Assembly: GCA_021833085.1 (NCBI GenBank)
Contig: JAKBGL010000008.1
Location: 1 to 20,498, forward strand
Length of the DNA: 20,498 bases
Source: Actinomycetes bacterium
GTDB lineage: Bacteria; Actinomycetota; Acidimicrobiia; Acidimicrobiales; Acidimicrobiaceae
Reading direction: 5' to 3'
Positions 1 to 6,867 of the stretch are shown in pieces. The position numbers were made by a program, and so were the translations under genes. Each line of letters begins with the position of its first letter. Position 1 is the stretch's first letter. Under the pieces are notes generated by a model. It was not told where the DNA came from and did not search any database. It saw only the letters and a program-made list of their open reading frames with translations.

Positions 1-1
1 G

Positions 2-325
2 GTCGACGAGCTTATAGACGCCATCAGAAAGGTGGCGAATGGTATGAGTCTACTCGACTCCTCGGTTACAAATCGTGTCCTTGACCGCTTGCGAACCCCA
101 GGTAAAGATGATGAACCCGTTATGAGGCTATCTAAGCAGGAGAAGAAAATTTTAGAACTTATAACGGATGGAAAAACTAATCGCGAGATAGCAGAGGCGA
201 TGTTCTTAGCTGAAAAGACCGTGAAGAACTACGTCTCAAACCTTTTGGCGAAACTAGGTATGAGCCATAGATCGGAGGCAGCCGCGTACGGTGCTCGATT
301 GATCGAGCGAAAAGGTACGCTTTAG
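2..325 (+). CDS. NarL/LuxR-type response regulator, C-terminal part (DevR/DosR-like)
   Basis: The reading frame is open from the first bases of the window, so this is the 3' end of a longer gene; the ATG at 44 and the TTG at 32 are internal. The visible part holds the end of the receiver domain and linker (ELIDAIRKVANG, then SLLDSSVTNRVLDRL), followed by a complete LuxR/GerE helix-turn-helix (LSKQEKKILELITDGKTN, then REIAEAMFLAEKTVKNYVSN). The AEKTVKNYVSNLLAKLGM stretch is close to the DNA-recognition helix of mycobacterial DevR/DosR, which answers hypoxia and redox signals through a sensor kinase. By family it binds DNA as a dimer after phosphorylation. The cognate kinase would lie upstream, outside the window. 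The stop codon (323-325) overlaps that of the convergent TetR gene. The family call is firm; the DevR-like role is inference. Confidence 0.93.
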   Translation, partial: VDELIDAIRKVANGMSLLDSSVTNRVLDRLRTPGKDDEPVMRLSKQEKKILELITDGKTNREIAEAMFLAEKTVKNYVSNLLAKLGMSHRSEAAAYGARLIERKGTL

Positions 326-1002
326 ACTCGGCTAGAACTATCTATTTGAACCGCTATTCCGGCGACGAGAAGGTCCAGGCCAGCTTCAAATTGATCGTCC
401 CAGTCTCTACGGAAGAACTCAGTCGCTGACTTCAACGAGGTATAGTCTGACTTCTTGAACTCTTCGATCATTAGGTTGACGGTGTCTTTTCTCTCCATTA
501 TGGGTCTGAATCTTATTTCGAAACCTGTAAAACCAAAGATGTAACTGCTAATAGCCCGAAAGGCAGCGATAGCTTCTTTCGGAGGAAGACCAGCTTTGAG
601 GAGTATGGTCAACTGTCGTTCGTGCCACATCATCCATGGAGCAGAGATTCTTCCATGCTCCAACATTAACGAAAGCGCACCTTTGTGGCTGCGCATGACA
701 TTTAGAGCGGTACGTGAGCTAATTTTAATCTGATCCTGCCAGCTCTTATCTTGGTAGTCAACCTCTATGCCAATAATCTCCGCGGTGATCTCTTCTGCAA
801 CAGCAGCGAGTATCTCCTCTCTATTCTTGAAGTGATGATAAAGAGCCATGGCCTCGACACCTAGACTTTTGCCGAGTTTGCGCGTGGAGAAGCCACTTAT
901 GTCCTCGGCGTCGATTATGTTTATTGCAGCCTGTACTATGGCATCTCTAGTAAGACGTCCTCTTGACGGCTTAATCTCTGCACGTACTGCTAACGGCTCC
1001 AT
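322..1002 (-). CDS. TetR/AcrR-family transcriptional repressor
   Basis: A 226-residue protein begins at the ATG at 1000-1002. An N-terminal helix-turn-helix (TRDAIVQAAINIIDAEDISG, then FSTRKLGKSLGVEAMALYHH, ending FKNREEILAA) is typical of TetR regulators that hold a small hydrophobic ligand in the C-terminal half. The frame stays open upstream to 1116, but I chose 1002 because GGGAG lies just before it, the TetR domain starts soon after, and the upstream 38 residues are low in family character. A perfect -10 box (TATAAT, 1039-1044) sits about 37 bases upstream. Two AATGTA repeats lie between that box and the ribosome site, so autorepression is plausible. The gene converges on the response regulator with a 4-base overlap of the ends. 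The ligand and other targets are not visible. Confidence 0.93.
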   Translation of the reverse strand: MEPLAVRAEIKPSRGRLTRDAIVQAAINIIDAEDISGFSTRKLGKSLGVEAMALYHHFKNREEILAAVAEEITAEIIGIEVDYQDKSWQDQIKISSRTALNVMRSHKGALSLMLEHGRISAPWMMWHERQLTILLKAGLPPKEAIAAFRAISSYIFGFTGFEIRFRPIMERKDTVNLMIEEFKKSDYTSLKSATEFFRRDWDDQFEAGLDLLVAGIAVQIDSSSRV

Positions 1003-1018
1003 CTCGCTCCCTTGTAAG

Positions 1019-1044
1019 AATGTAAAGTAATGTAGGCAATTATA
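1019..1044 (-). promoter_or_regulatory. Promoter of the TetR gene with direct-repeat candidate operator
   Basis: On the minus strand TATAAT (1039-1044) is followed by a leader of about 30 bases to the ATG at 1002. Between them are two direct copies of AATGTA (plus strand, 1019-1024 and 1029-1034) spaced 10 bp apart, one helical turn. The -35 region (TGGCAA at 17-bp spacing) is weak. Placement over the presumed transcript start suits a repressor site, but the repeats could be chance. Confidence 0.45.
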
Positions 1045-1813
1045 CCGATCTATGACGTAATTTGCCACATATCCGTATGAGTTCGCGTAAAACGAAGAAG
1101 GGTGAGTACAAATCAAGGAGGCGGTTACCCCTACCGCTTGAAAAGTGGCGAAAGGCCTCTATCGTACGGACGCTGGTGTAACGCTGGAACGACTGTCGTG
1201 AAGTCGAAAGTGGCTAATAGCGCTTTAGGTACATCAATTGTTTTCTTGTTGCCTTGTCCGATTTTTATCTTTAACCCTACCTAGGTAGGCAGTTCGGTTG
1301 ATAGATGCGTGTCTATTTAGGGCAGGAGTCCTGTTGTAGTCATATCGCTTGAAGTAAAGTTCTAATGTTCTTGTCGCACGGTAAAGTCTTGGGCCAGGGT
1401 AGATGGTCGTGACTGACAGACTAGCTAACTCAGACACTTGAGCACACGGTAGCGCAAACCCTGCACTTAAAGACGAGGTCATACGACTTCTACAACACCG
1501 TCTAGGTAAAATAGCACTTTGAGTATGCATGAGCGTCTGTATCCCAAGAGGAGGAACGACCCACTCTTATACGTCACTTCTCTGATGGCTTGCTACGTCT
1601 GGAATCTAACGCTTAAACAACGCAAACGTGTGGCTTTAGAGCCCACACACGAAAGATCACGTATAATTCCCAAGCATATGAGCTGACTGAGTTGCATAGA
1701 GTAACTTAGTTGTGTGAAGGTTCCTCTGTAGTTCAGCTCAATTGAAAATGCTCCGGTACTTCGAGAGGAAATGATTAAGATGCGTTTACTTGACCATGTT
1801 GAATGAGTTGGCT
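1045..1813. other. Gene-poor stretch; no convincing intact gene
   Basis: I see no intact gene of recognisable family here. A minus-strand frame at 1234-1530 could encode 98 residues; its end (YNRTPALNRHASINRTAYLG) faintly recalls the C-terminal YNxxRPHxxL region of IS3/IS481-type transposases, but no catalytic DDE residues can be traced, so at best it is a remnant. A plus-strand frame at 1102-1284 has no family features. A short imperfect hairpin (gtgtgg...ccacac, 1628-1648) has no T-run after it. A strong GAGAGGAA ribosome site precedes an 11-codon frame at 1771-1806, which may be the start of the decayed gene that follows. Confidence 0.5.
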
Positions 1814-2060
1814 TGATATGGAAGATGTAATTTGTTGTTCCAGAACTTATACGTTGAGTTCAAAATTCGCTTCGCCAGATTGCTCGTTGGATTTGTGCTC
1901 CGCTTCTATCTGGAGTGTCCTTTGCCGACCAGAATCTGGTGGGGTTCTTAGTGCGAAAGCTAGGGATTGTCGTGGTACAGATGAACCTCAACCCTCGAAG
2001 TGAGGTCATTTCAAGGGTGCTACGTATCAAAGGTTTAATCATGACTTTGCTTATTTTATT
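1814..2060 (+). pseudogene. Possible decayed serine O-acetyltransferase-like (hexapeptide-repeat) gene
   Basis: No intact frame exists, but protein-like pieces occur in order on the plus strand. Frame 1859-1948 gives FKIRFARLLVGFVLRFYLE then CPLPTRIWWGS, like the helical lead-in and first IPxxxxIGxG turn of bacterial serine-acetyltransferase-type left-handed beta-helix enzymes. It stops at TAG 1949. A second frame from about 1936 gives LVRKLGIVVV, like the LPHxxGIVI turn that normally follows. The first frame resumes at 2003 with SFQGCYVSK, like YQGVTIGK. Two compensating frameshifts would connect the pieces. This rests on weak pattern resemblance only; the original gene, if any, is no longer functional. 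Confidence 0.3.
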
Positions 2061-2145
2061 TTCTAGTGATGTTGTTGTCCTCGACAAAGCTTACCGATTC
2101 GCGTGGTCTATGTACTCAATGCTTCTTGACTATTGCTTGGGACAA

Positions 2146-2535
2146 TTAGAACCTATGTGCATGGATTAACGATCCCTTGATGATTGCGGGATAGATCTCA
2201 AGGTAACATGGATTTCCGATGAACATATTTTTTAATTTTGAGGACTTGCTTACCATCTCTGCTACACCGATTGCTTGAATACTGAATCCCTCAAGACTTT
2301 CAGGATCCACCCCTCCTGTTTCGAAGGCGACGACCGACCCTTCTATCGAACGGAGTACGTTGTGCTGCTTAGGAACTGGAATGTGGATCTTCTCGTTGAG
2401 GTAACGGTAGGGTGTCGGGATAATCTCGGGCAAGGCATCGACATTCAAAGAGATCCGACCGTCTGAGTTCTTAGAGATATAGTGTATGCAAGTCTCCCTA
2501 GGAAGGCATTCCAAAACGTAAGGATGATGTAACAT
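2146..2535 (-). CDS. Pyridoxamine 5'-phosphate oxidase-type (split-barrel, flavin/F420-binding) protein
   Basis: About 129 residues. The order ECLPRETCIHYISKNSDGRI, SLNVDALPEIIPTPYRY and VVAFETGGVDPESLEGFS, then SIQAIGVAEMV matches the small PPOX-like split-barrel family, which binds FMN or F420 and often reduces or binds small molecules. It is not a true PdxH, which is longer and has defined PLP-binding residues. Two starts are possible: the ATG at 2533-2535, with GGGAGG 13 bases upstream (2549-2554), and a TTG at 2575-2577 with no ribosome site. I chose the ATG because the family core begins soon after it, though the spacing is long. It lies just downstream of the phoU-like gene on the same strand, so the two are probably co-transcribed. 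The substrate cannot be read from the sequence. Confidence 0.8.
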   Translation of the reverse strand: MLHHPYVLECLPRETCIHYISKNSDGRISLNVDALPEIIPTPYRYLNEKIHIPVPKQHNVLRSIEGSVVAFETGGVDPESLEGFSIQAIGVAEMVSKSSKLKNMFIGNPCYLEIYPAIIKGSLIHAHRF

Positions 2536-2592
2536 ACATACATACTTGCCTCCCGGAATGGTCGATGTTAGAGTCAAAGGTCACATAACAGA

Positions 2593-3219
2593 TCAGTGAA
2601 GGTCGGGAAGCGTCGAGACAGAGCGGGCTAAGTTGACTGCATGATCCGCGAAGCGTTCATAGAACCGTCCTACTAACGAGAGTTCAATCGCCGGAACTAT
2701 CTCCTTGCAGGAGAACGCGAGTTCTGTGTAGTAGGCGAGATTGAGTTCGTCTATCTCGTCGTCAAGAGCGTCTATGACTTTGTGAGCGCTCTTGTTTGAG
2801 CTCAAGAAGGCTTCTGCGGAGCGTCGCCACATCTCTCCGCCGGTTGCACTCATCTGATTGATAATGCCTCTTAACCTAGGCGACATCTCTGAACTTAATC
2901 CGAGCAGAGATTTTTGTGCTATGTGTTCAGCTAGGTCTCCGCTTCTTTCTAGTTCTGGAACAATCTTCATTAACCCCACAAGATAAGAGATCTCATCGGC
3001 GCTAAGGGGTGTTTGTGAAAGTCGATCTGCTAGCTCTTGATCTAGCTCCTTGTAGAGCTCATCGACTAACTGATCTCGCTCGATGAGCTTTTCGGCTATT
3101 ATTCGATCGCCATACAGAAGGGCTTCGGTGGAGCCTGCAAAGGCATCTCCTACAAGTGCGTAGAGTTCAAAGATTGCTTTAACGAGATGTGGTACGGTCA
3201 AAGTTGTCCTTCGAGTCAA
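2593..3219 (-). CDS. phoU: PhoU-domain protein (phosphate uptake regulation)
   Basis: About 208 residues made of two helical PhoU repeats. Each carries the metal-binding pattern: ERDQLVDELYKELDQ with ERSGDLAEHIAQ in the first, and ALDDEIDELN with ERFADHAVNLARS in the second. Length and two-repeat layout fit PhoU, a cytoplasmic protein that couples the Pst phosphate transporter to the PhoR kinase and keeps the Pho regulon off when phosphate is plentiful. No pst genes or phoR/phoB are in the window, so a stand-alone role or a PhoU-like protein of other function remains open. The longest frame starts at TTG 3217-3219 without a ribosome site; a TTG at 3199-3201 preceded by AAGGA is an equally good start. 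The split-barrel gene follows on the same strand. Confidence 0.87.
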   Translation of the reverse strand: MTRRTTLTVPHLVKAIFELYALVGDAFAGSTEALLYGDRIIAEKLIERDQLVDELYKELDQELADRLSQTPLSADEISYLVGLMKIVPELERSGDLAEHIAQKSLLGLSSEMSPRLRGIINQMSATGGEMWRRSAEAFLSSNKSAHKVIDALDDEIDELNLAYYTELAFSCKEIVPAIELSLVGRFYERFADHAVNLARSVSTLPDLH

Positions 3220-3224
3220 TTTTT

Positions 3225-3271
3225 CTATAGGTTTAGGATACTCCAGAAACCTGCCCTATAGAACTATAGAA
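3225..3271. repeat. Three copies of CTATAG upstream of phoU
   Basis: CTATAG occurs at 3225-3230, 3256-3261 and 3264-3269; the last two belong to a perfect 8-bp tandem repeat, CTATAGAA twice (3256-3271). Each copy is itself a palindrome. They sit in the phoU leader/promoter region, where TATAGT and TATAGG read on the minus strand also resemble -10 boxes. They do not match actinobacterial PHO boxes that I know. Confidence 0.4.
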
Positions 3272-3389
3272 CTGATTTGCGAAGTTTAATAGGGGAGATG
3301 CCTTAGCCGTTTCTGATCGAGTCTGTGCCGACAGTTCTTGACGGAAGTTGACTTTGCCGTCATGTGTTGATGTGGGTGAAAGCCCTTTT

Positions 3390-4304
3390 TTAATCTGGAA
3401 TCTTCCCACTCATGTCTGCGTTTTTTTTCGCAGAGCGCACAAGATCTGGCAGTAGCTTGTCGATTTCTTCAACGGTCCATCGGCCTTCTTTGTCGATAGC
3501 TGGTCCAGCATGCCAACCCTCCGCAACATCTATATGTCCGCCAACAACGTCGAAGACACGACCCGTGACGTCCTTGGATCCTTTGGAACCGAGCCATACA
3601 ACTAACGGAGAGATGTTCTCTGGTGCCACGGGATTAAACTTAGTAGGGTCGTCGCTCGCACTGAATACCCCCAGGTTCTCCGTCATTCTCGTAAGAGCAA
3701 CCGGCGCGACGGCATTTACAGTTACTCCGTAACGGGCAAGCTCGGTTGACGCGATAACTGTAAAAGAGGCGATACCGGCTTTAGCGGCACCGTAGTTGGT
3801 CTGTCCTACGTTTCCATAGATTCCAGAAGCGGAAGCTGTATTTACAACTCGTGCGTCGACCTCTTTCCCCGCCTTAGTCTGCTCGCGCCAGTAACTCGCG
3901 GCCCACCTCGTCATTACGAATGTGCTTTTGAGGTGAACTCGAATAACTGCGTCCCACTCATCCTCGGTCATATTGACTATCATTCTGTCTCTGAGAATGC
4001 CAGCATTGTTCACAACAACATGTAGGTCACCGAAGGTCTCGATGGCGGTATTGATGAGATTCTGAGCTCCTTCCCAGTTTGAGACGTCGTCCCCGTTAGC
4101 GACGGCGTATCCTCCCATTGCTCGGATCTCATCTACAACTTCACCGGCAGGTCCGCTAGATGATCCAACACCGTCTACCTCTGCACCTAGGTCATTGACT
4201 ACGACTTTGGCACCGTTACGAGCGAACTCAAGGGCATGAGCCTTGCCGATACCCCGTCCAGCTCCCGTTATGATGACGACTCGATCTTCGCAGAACTTGG
4301 TCAT
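3390..4304 (-). CDS. Short-chain dehydrogenase, MFE-2/3-hydroxyacyl-CoA dehydrogenase-like
   Basis: A 304-residue Rossmann-fold NAD(P)-dependent oxidoreductase. TGAGRGIG (13-20) binds the cofactor, NNAG is at 99-102, and the catalytic set is Ser158 or Ser160, Tyr171 and Lys175 in NTASASGIYGNVGQTNYGAA. The long N-terminal insert (NDLGAEVDGVGSSSGPAGEV) and the GILRDRMIVNMTEDEWD motif are typical of the dehydrogenase domain of peroxisomal multifunctional enzyme 2 and of actinobacterial homologues, which oxidise 3-hydroxyacyl-CoA or steroid-like substrates. It is longer than the 250-residue FabG group because of a C-terminal extension of about 40 residues. GAGGAG lies just before the ATG. It has its own promoter and inverted repeat (4317-4366), so it is probably a separate transcription unit from the LysR gene upstream. 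A role in fatty-acid or steroid breakdown is inferred. Confidence 0.9.
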   Translation of the reverse strand: MTKFCEDRVVIITGAGRGIGKAHALEFARNGAKVVVNDLGAEVDGVGSSSGPAGEVVDEIRAMGGYAVANGDDVSNWEGAQNLINTAIETFGDLHVVVNNAGILRDRMIVNMTEDEWDAVIRVHLKSTFVMTRWAASYWREQTKAGKEVDARVVNTASASGIYGNVGQTNYGAAKAGIASFTVIASTELARYGVTVNAVAPVALTRMTENLGVFSASDDPTKFNPVAPENISPLVVWLGSKGSKDVTGRVFDVVGGHIDVAEGWHAGPAIDKEGRWTVEEIDKLLPDLVRSAKKNADMSGKIPD

Positions 4305-4316
4305 AGTGTATCTCCT

Positions 4317-4344
4317 CTAACTTAGTTACTGTATGGTAAGTTAG
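4317..4344. promoter_or_regulatory. Inverted-repeat operator over the short-chain dehydrogenase promoter
   Basis: CTAACTTA (4317-4324) and TAAGTTAG (4337-4344) are perfect 8-bp arms around 12 bases. The upstream arm covers the -10 box and the whole element spans the presumed transcript start, the usual place for a repressor. TetR-family regulators of lipid catabolism use sites of this size. The regulator is unknown; neither the TetR nor the LysR gene of this window is proven to bind it. Confidence 0.55.
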
Positions 4345-4366
4345 CCAATCGAGACGGCTGTGTCAA
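4338..4366 (-). promoter_or_regulatory. Sigma-70-type promoter of the short-chain dehydrogenase gene
   Basis: On the minus strand a perfect TTGACA (4361-4366) is followed, 17 bases on, by TAACTT (4338-4343). The predicted transcript start is near 4331, giving a leader of about 27 bases that includes the ribosome site. The -35 box lies just after the LysR stop codon. Confidence 0.65.
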
Positions 4367-4389
4367 ATGATTGCTATGGAATTATTTTA

Positions 4390-5334
4390 TTACTTGGTCC
4401 CGGTGGTGCCAGGTTTTCCTTGTGGACCGATCATGACGCCTTTGGGAAGCTGAACTCCGGGTCTTTGGAGTAGTGTCTCAAGGGAGATCGTAAACCCTCT
4501 TACCGCCGAAGACTCTATTTGGTTCTTCCGTCTTGCGATACCCACTTTCCTGGGGGCAACATCGACGATCGGAACCGTGACGATACGGTCGCCAAGGTGG
4601 GGCGAGATGGCAGTGGCAGGTACGATGGCTGGACCAAAGCCATCTGTGGCGAGCGCTGCGATGAGTCGCAATCCATCAATCTCCGCTTTAGTTTTTAGTC
4701 TGGCACCTGATTTGGCGGCGACCGCGTCAAGTTCGTCTCGGAACCAGTTACCCTTTGGTGGAGCCAAGATCTCAAGACTGTCGAGATCGGTGACGTATAT
4801 CTGGTCTTTTTTGGCGATGTCGTAATCAGGAGGGACAGCCAACACCATCTGTTCTTCAAATAGTACCCGAAAATGTATATCAGATGCATAAATCGGAGTA
4901 TTCAAGATGGCAAGATCTATCACTCCTTCGTGTAACCATCGATGCAGTGCCGACGAGGTTCCCTCTGAGAGGTGAAGCTTCATGTGCGGATGGTCGTGTC
5001 CAATTTGGGCTGTTAGGAGGGGAATTAGCCAGCGTGCAGTCGTTCCAATCAAACCAACGCGAACTCGTCCTCTTACGTCTGTAGAAAGTGAGGACAGGTC
5101 GCTATATATGGCTTCGAGTTCAGATATTGCAGATCGCGCCCTTTTTACGACGATCTGCCCTTTTTCGGTCAATGTACCGTCCCTTCTATCTATTAGGACG
5201 GCATTGAGTTCGTTTTCAAGCTTGGAGATGTGGGCCGATACGTTCGATTGGACCGTATCTAAGGCGTCAGCGGCTGCTGAAAAACTACCATGGTCGTCCA
5301 CTGCAACCAGTGACTTCAACTGCTTTACATCCAT
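4390..5334 (-). CDS. LysR-family transcriptional regulator
   Basis: A LysR regulator of 314 residues. The winged helix is at the N-terminus (MDVKQLKSLVAVDDHGSFSA, then AADALDTVQSNVSAHISKLE), with a linker helix and a two-lobe effector domain starting at RVRVGLIGTTARWLIPLLTA. The frame can start at TTG 5347-5349, ATG 5338-5340 or ATG 5332-5334; I chose the last because AGGA lies at 5341-5344, the right distance only for that ATG. The C-terminal tail (GVMIGPQGKPGTTGTK) is Gly/Pro-rich and unlike the family core. It is divergent from murT and upstream of the dehydrogenase, so either could be a target. LysR proteins usually bind T-N11-A sites near their own promoter; the palindrome at 5360-5373 is one candidate. 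The effector is unknown. Confidence 0.92.
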   Translation of the reverse strand: MDVKQLKSLVAVDDHGSFSAAADALDTVQSNVSAHISKLENELNAVLIDRRDGTLTEKGQIVVKRARSAISELEAIYSDLSSLSTDVRGRVRVGLIGTTARWLIPLLTAQIGHDHPHMKLHLSEGTSSALHRWLHEGVIDLAILNTPIYASDIHFRVLFEEQMVLAVPPDYDIAKKDQIYVTDLDSLEILAPPKGNWFRDELDAVAAKSGARLKTKAEIDGLRLIAALATDGFGPAIVPATAISPHLGDRIVTVPIVDVAPRKVGIARRKNQIESSAVRGFTISLETLLQRPGVQLPKGVMIGPQGKPGTTGTK

Positions 5335-5340
5335 ATACAT

Positions 5341-5344
5341 TCCT
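5341..5344 (-). promoter_or_regulatory. Ribosome binding site that fixes the LysR start
   Basis: AGGA on the minus strand is 6 bases before the ATG at 5332-5334, while it directly abuts the in-frame ATG at 5338-5340 and lies inside the frame from the TTG at 5349. The spacing favours the innermost start. Confidence 0.5.
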
Positions 5345-5359
5345 AGCAAAAAAAGTGAT

Positions 5360-5373
5360 ACGCGCTATCGCGT
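5360..5373. repeat. Small palindrome between LysR gene and murT
   Basis: ACGCG-CTAT-CGCGT is a perfect 5-bp inverted repeat located 26 bases upstream of the LysR start, within its likely leader or promoter. It may be a regulator site or only a short hairpin. Confidence 0.35.
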
Positions 5374-5404
5374 CCATAGTGTGATGTTAGCGGCTTCGAG
5401 CGAG

Positions 5405-5410
5405 CATAAT
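5405..5410 (+). promoter_or_regulatory. Weak candidate -10 box for the murT-gatD transcript
   Basis: CATAAT on the plus strand, about 105 bases before the murT start. The matching -35 region (GTGATG at 18-bp spacing) is poor. If real, the transcript would carry the hairpin at 5455-5483 in its leader. Confidence 0.3.
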
Positions 5411-5454
5411 GGTTAATGCAAGTAACTGGATCCCCCCTCCGTTCTTGCTCTGCT

Positions 5455-5490
5455 AAGGAGCCGACACCCCCCGTCGGCTCCTTTCCCTTT
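5455..5490 (+). terminator. Terminator-like hairpin upstream of murT (attenuator or end of a small RNA)
   Basis: AAGGAGCCGAC (5455-5465) and GTCGGCTCCTT (5473-5483) form a perfect 11-bp GC-rich stem around a loop of ACCCCCC, followed on the plus strand by TCCCTTTAAA. The T-rich tail is interrupted, so strength is uncertain. No gene ends here on the plus strand, and on the minus strand it lies upstream of the LysR gene. It therefore either sits in the murT leader or ends a short unannotated transcript. Confidence 0.6.
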
Positions 5491-5514
5491 AAAGCAATAA
5501 GCTTATGAAGCGGT

Positions 5515-6867
5515 ATGACGATAATATTTGAGGATCGCTCTAAAGTCAAATTGAGTGTAAAGTTGCGAAGCTTTGTGGCCGTGAGAGCCGCGTCGCTTGC
5601 TAGCTTTCTAATTAGAAGACTAAAAGTTGGCCAAGGTGGAACTCTACCTGGTCGCGTACTTATGGCGATTGATCCACATAGCTTGGAGCGTTTATCGGCT
5701 GGGGTTCATTCCGTAGTGGTCAGTGGTACGAACGGAAAAACCACGACGACCGCAATGATGACCCATATTCTCAGCCGCTACCGCACCTTTTCCAACTTCA
5801 CTGGCGCCAATATGGATTTTGCTATAGCCTTTGCACTCTCGCAGGGAGGTTCAAGGGTTCGCACTCATCACGTTGACTCGTTACAAAAAGATTTGAAGCT
5901 GGGAGTATTTGAGGTCGACGAAGCCTATCTTCCGAGTGTTTCTACCTCCATAAGACCAGACGTGGCGGTACTTTTAAATCTGTCTAGAGATCAACTTGAT
6001 CGTAACTCGGAGGTCCGAATGGTCGCGAGAAGATGGAGAGACTTCTTTGAAGAGACCAAAGGTGTGCTAGTCGTTGCCAACTGTGACGATCCGTTGGTGA
6101 CTTTTGCGGCTTTAGGCACCCCAAATCGTGTATTTGTGGCTTCTGGCAGTAACTGGAGTTTAGATGCGAGTTCATGCCCACTGTGTGAAGCTAAGATACG
6201 ATTTGAATCTCAGGATTGGCGATGTACTTCCTGTGACTTTGAACGTCCAAAGCCTACCTGGAGCATCTCGTCACGTGGGGACGTATTTTATAAGGATGAG
6301 TATCTAGGATGCATGAGTCTCTCGATTCCAGGCGAATTTAATCTAGGAAACGCATTGCTGGCGCTGGTAGGGACGTCTTCGCTACTCGACAGGGTAGGAG
6401 AGGTGTTTGACGTGAAAGAGTCAATGGCCTCTTTGGGACATTTCTCCGGAAGTGGAGGACGCTTTGCGACCTCTGCCTTGAATCGTGTCGACGGTGCATC
6501 AGTAATGACGTATCTGGCTAAGAACCCAGCAGGATGGGATGCGCTTATCTCGACGGTTTTGACAAGTAGCGTGAGGTCGACGCTTGTCATGGGACTCAAT
6601 GCGAATATAGCCGATGGTACCGACACCTCTTGGATATGGGACGTTCACTTTGAGTTGCTTGCTTCGAAGTTTCACGAGGTGGTTGTCGTAGGGAACCGTA
6701 GATATGACTTGGCGGTAAGGTTGGCCTATGCTGGCATATCTCCACTACTTGCAGAAGGGACGCAGCTTCAAGTGCTGAATAACCCAGAGGTAGGCGTAGG
6801 TGCAGACTTTACCTATATAGGTAACTATACGGCCTTTTTTGAACTGCAAAGAGAGTTGGCGAAGTGA
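5515..6867 (+). CDS. murT: MurT: lipid II isoglutaminyl synthase, Mur-ligase-like subunit
   Basis: A 450-residue protein with a Mur-ligase central domain and a C-terminal DUF1727 domain. The ATP loop GTNGKTTTT is at 71-79. Four cysteines (C221, C224, C237, C240) in SCPLCEAKIRF...CTSCDF form the zinc ribbon known from staphylococcal and pneumococcal MurT. The conserved ADGTDTSWIWD segment at 366-376 lies in DUF1727. With GatD it uses ATP and ammonia from glutamine to amidate the D-glutamate of lipid II to D-isoglutamine, at the cytoplasmic face of the membrane. This step matters for peptidoglycan cross-linking. The stop overlaps the gatD start by four bases (GTGA). The start at ATG 5515 has a weak ribosome site; homologues begin at about this length. 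A small asparagine-alanine-asparagine (362-364) occurs where I would expect NDN; this should be compared with homologues. Confidence 0.95.
   Translation: MTIIFEDRSKVKLSVKLRSFVAVRAASLASFLIRRLKVGQGGTLPGRVLMAIDPHSLERLSAGVHSVVVSGTNGKTTTTAMMTHILSRYRTFSNFTGANMDFAIAFALSQGGSRVRTHHVDSLQKDLKLGVFEVDEAYLPSVSTSIRPDVAVLLNLSRDQLDRNSEVRMVARRWRDFFEETKGVLVVANCDDPLVTFAALGTPNRVFVASGSNWSLDASSCPLCEAKIRFESQDWRCTSCDFERPKPTWSISSRGDVFYKDEYLGCMSLSIPGEFNLGNALLALVGTSSLLDRVGEVFDVKESMASLGHFSGSGGRFATSALNRVDGASVMTYLAKNPAGWDALISTVLTSSVRSTLVMGLNANIADGTDTSWIWDVHFELLASKFHEVVVVGNRRYDLAVRLAYAGISPLLAEGTQLQVLNNPEVGVGADFTYIGNYTAFFELQRELAK

Noticed and set aside
1003..1116. Extended N-terminus of the TetR protein starting at 1116
   Set aside because: The region holds a perfect -10 box and the ribosome site for the start at 1002, so it is promoter and leader rather than coding.
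1628..1648. Hairpin gtgtgg...ccacac in the gene-poor stretch as a terminator
   Set aside because: It has a bulge and no T run, and no gene ends near it.
3371..3391. GGGT-GAAA-GCCC hairpin followed by six T on the plus strand
   Set aside because: The stem is only four pairs, no plus-strand gene precedes it, and on the minus strand, where the dehydrogenase ends, the T run is on the wrong side.
4982..5416. A 144-codon plus-strand frame over the LysR gene
   Set aside because: It is antisense to a recognisable LysR helix-turn-helix and has no features of its own.
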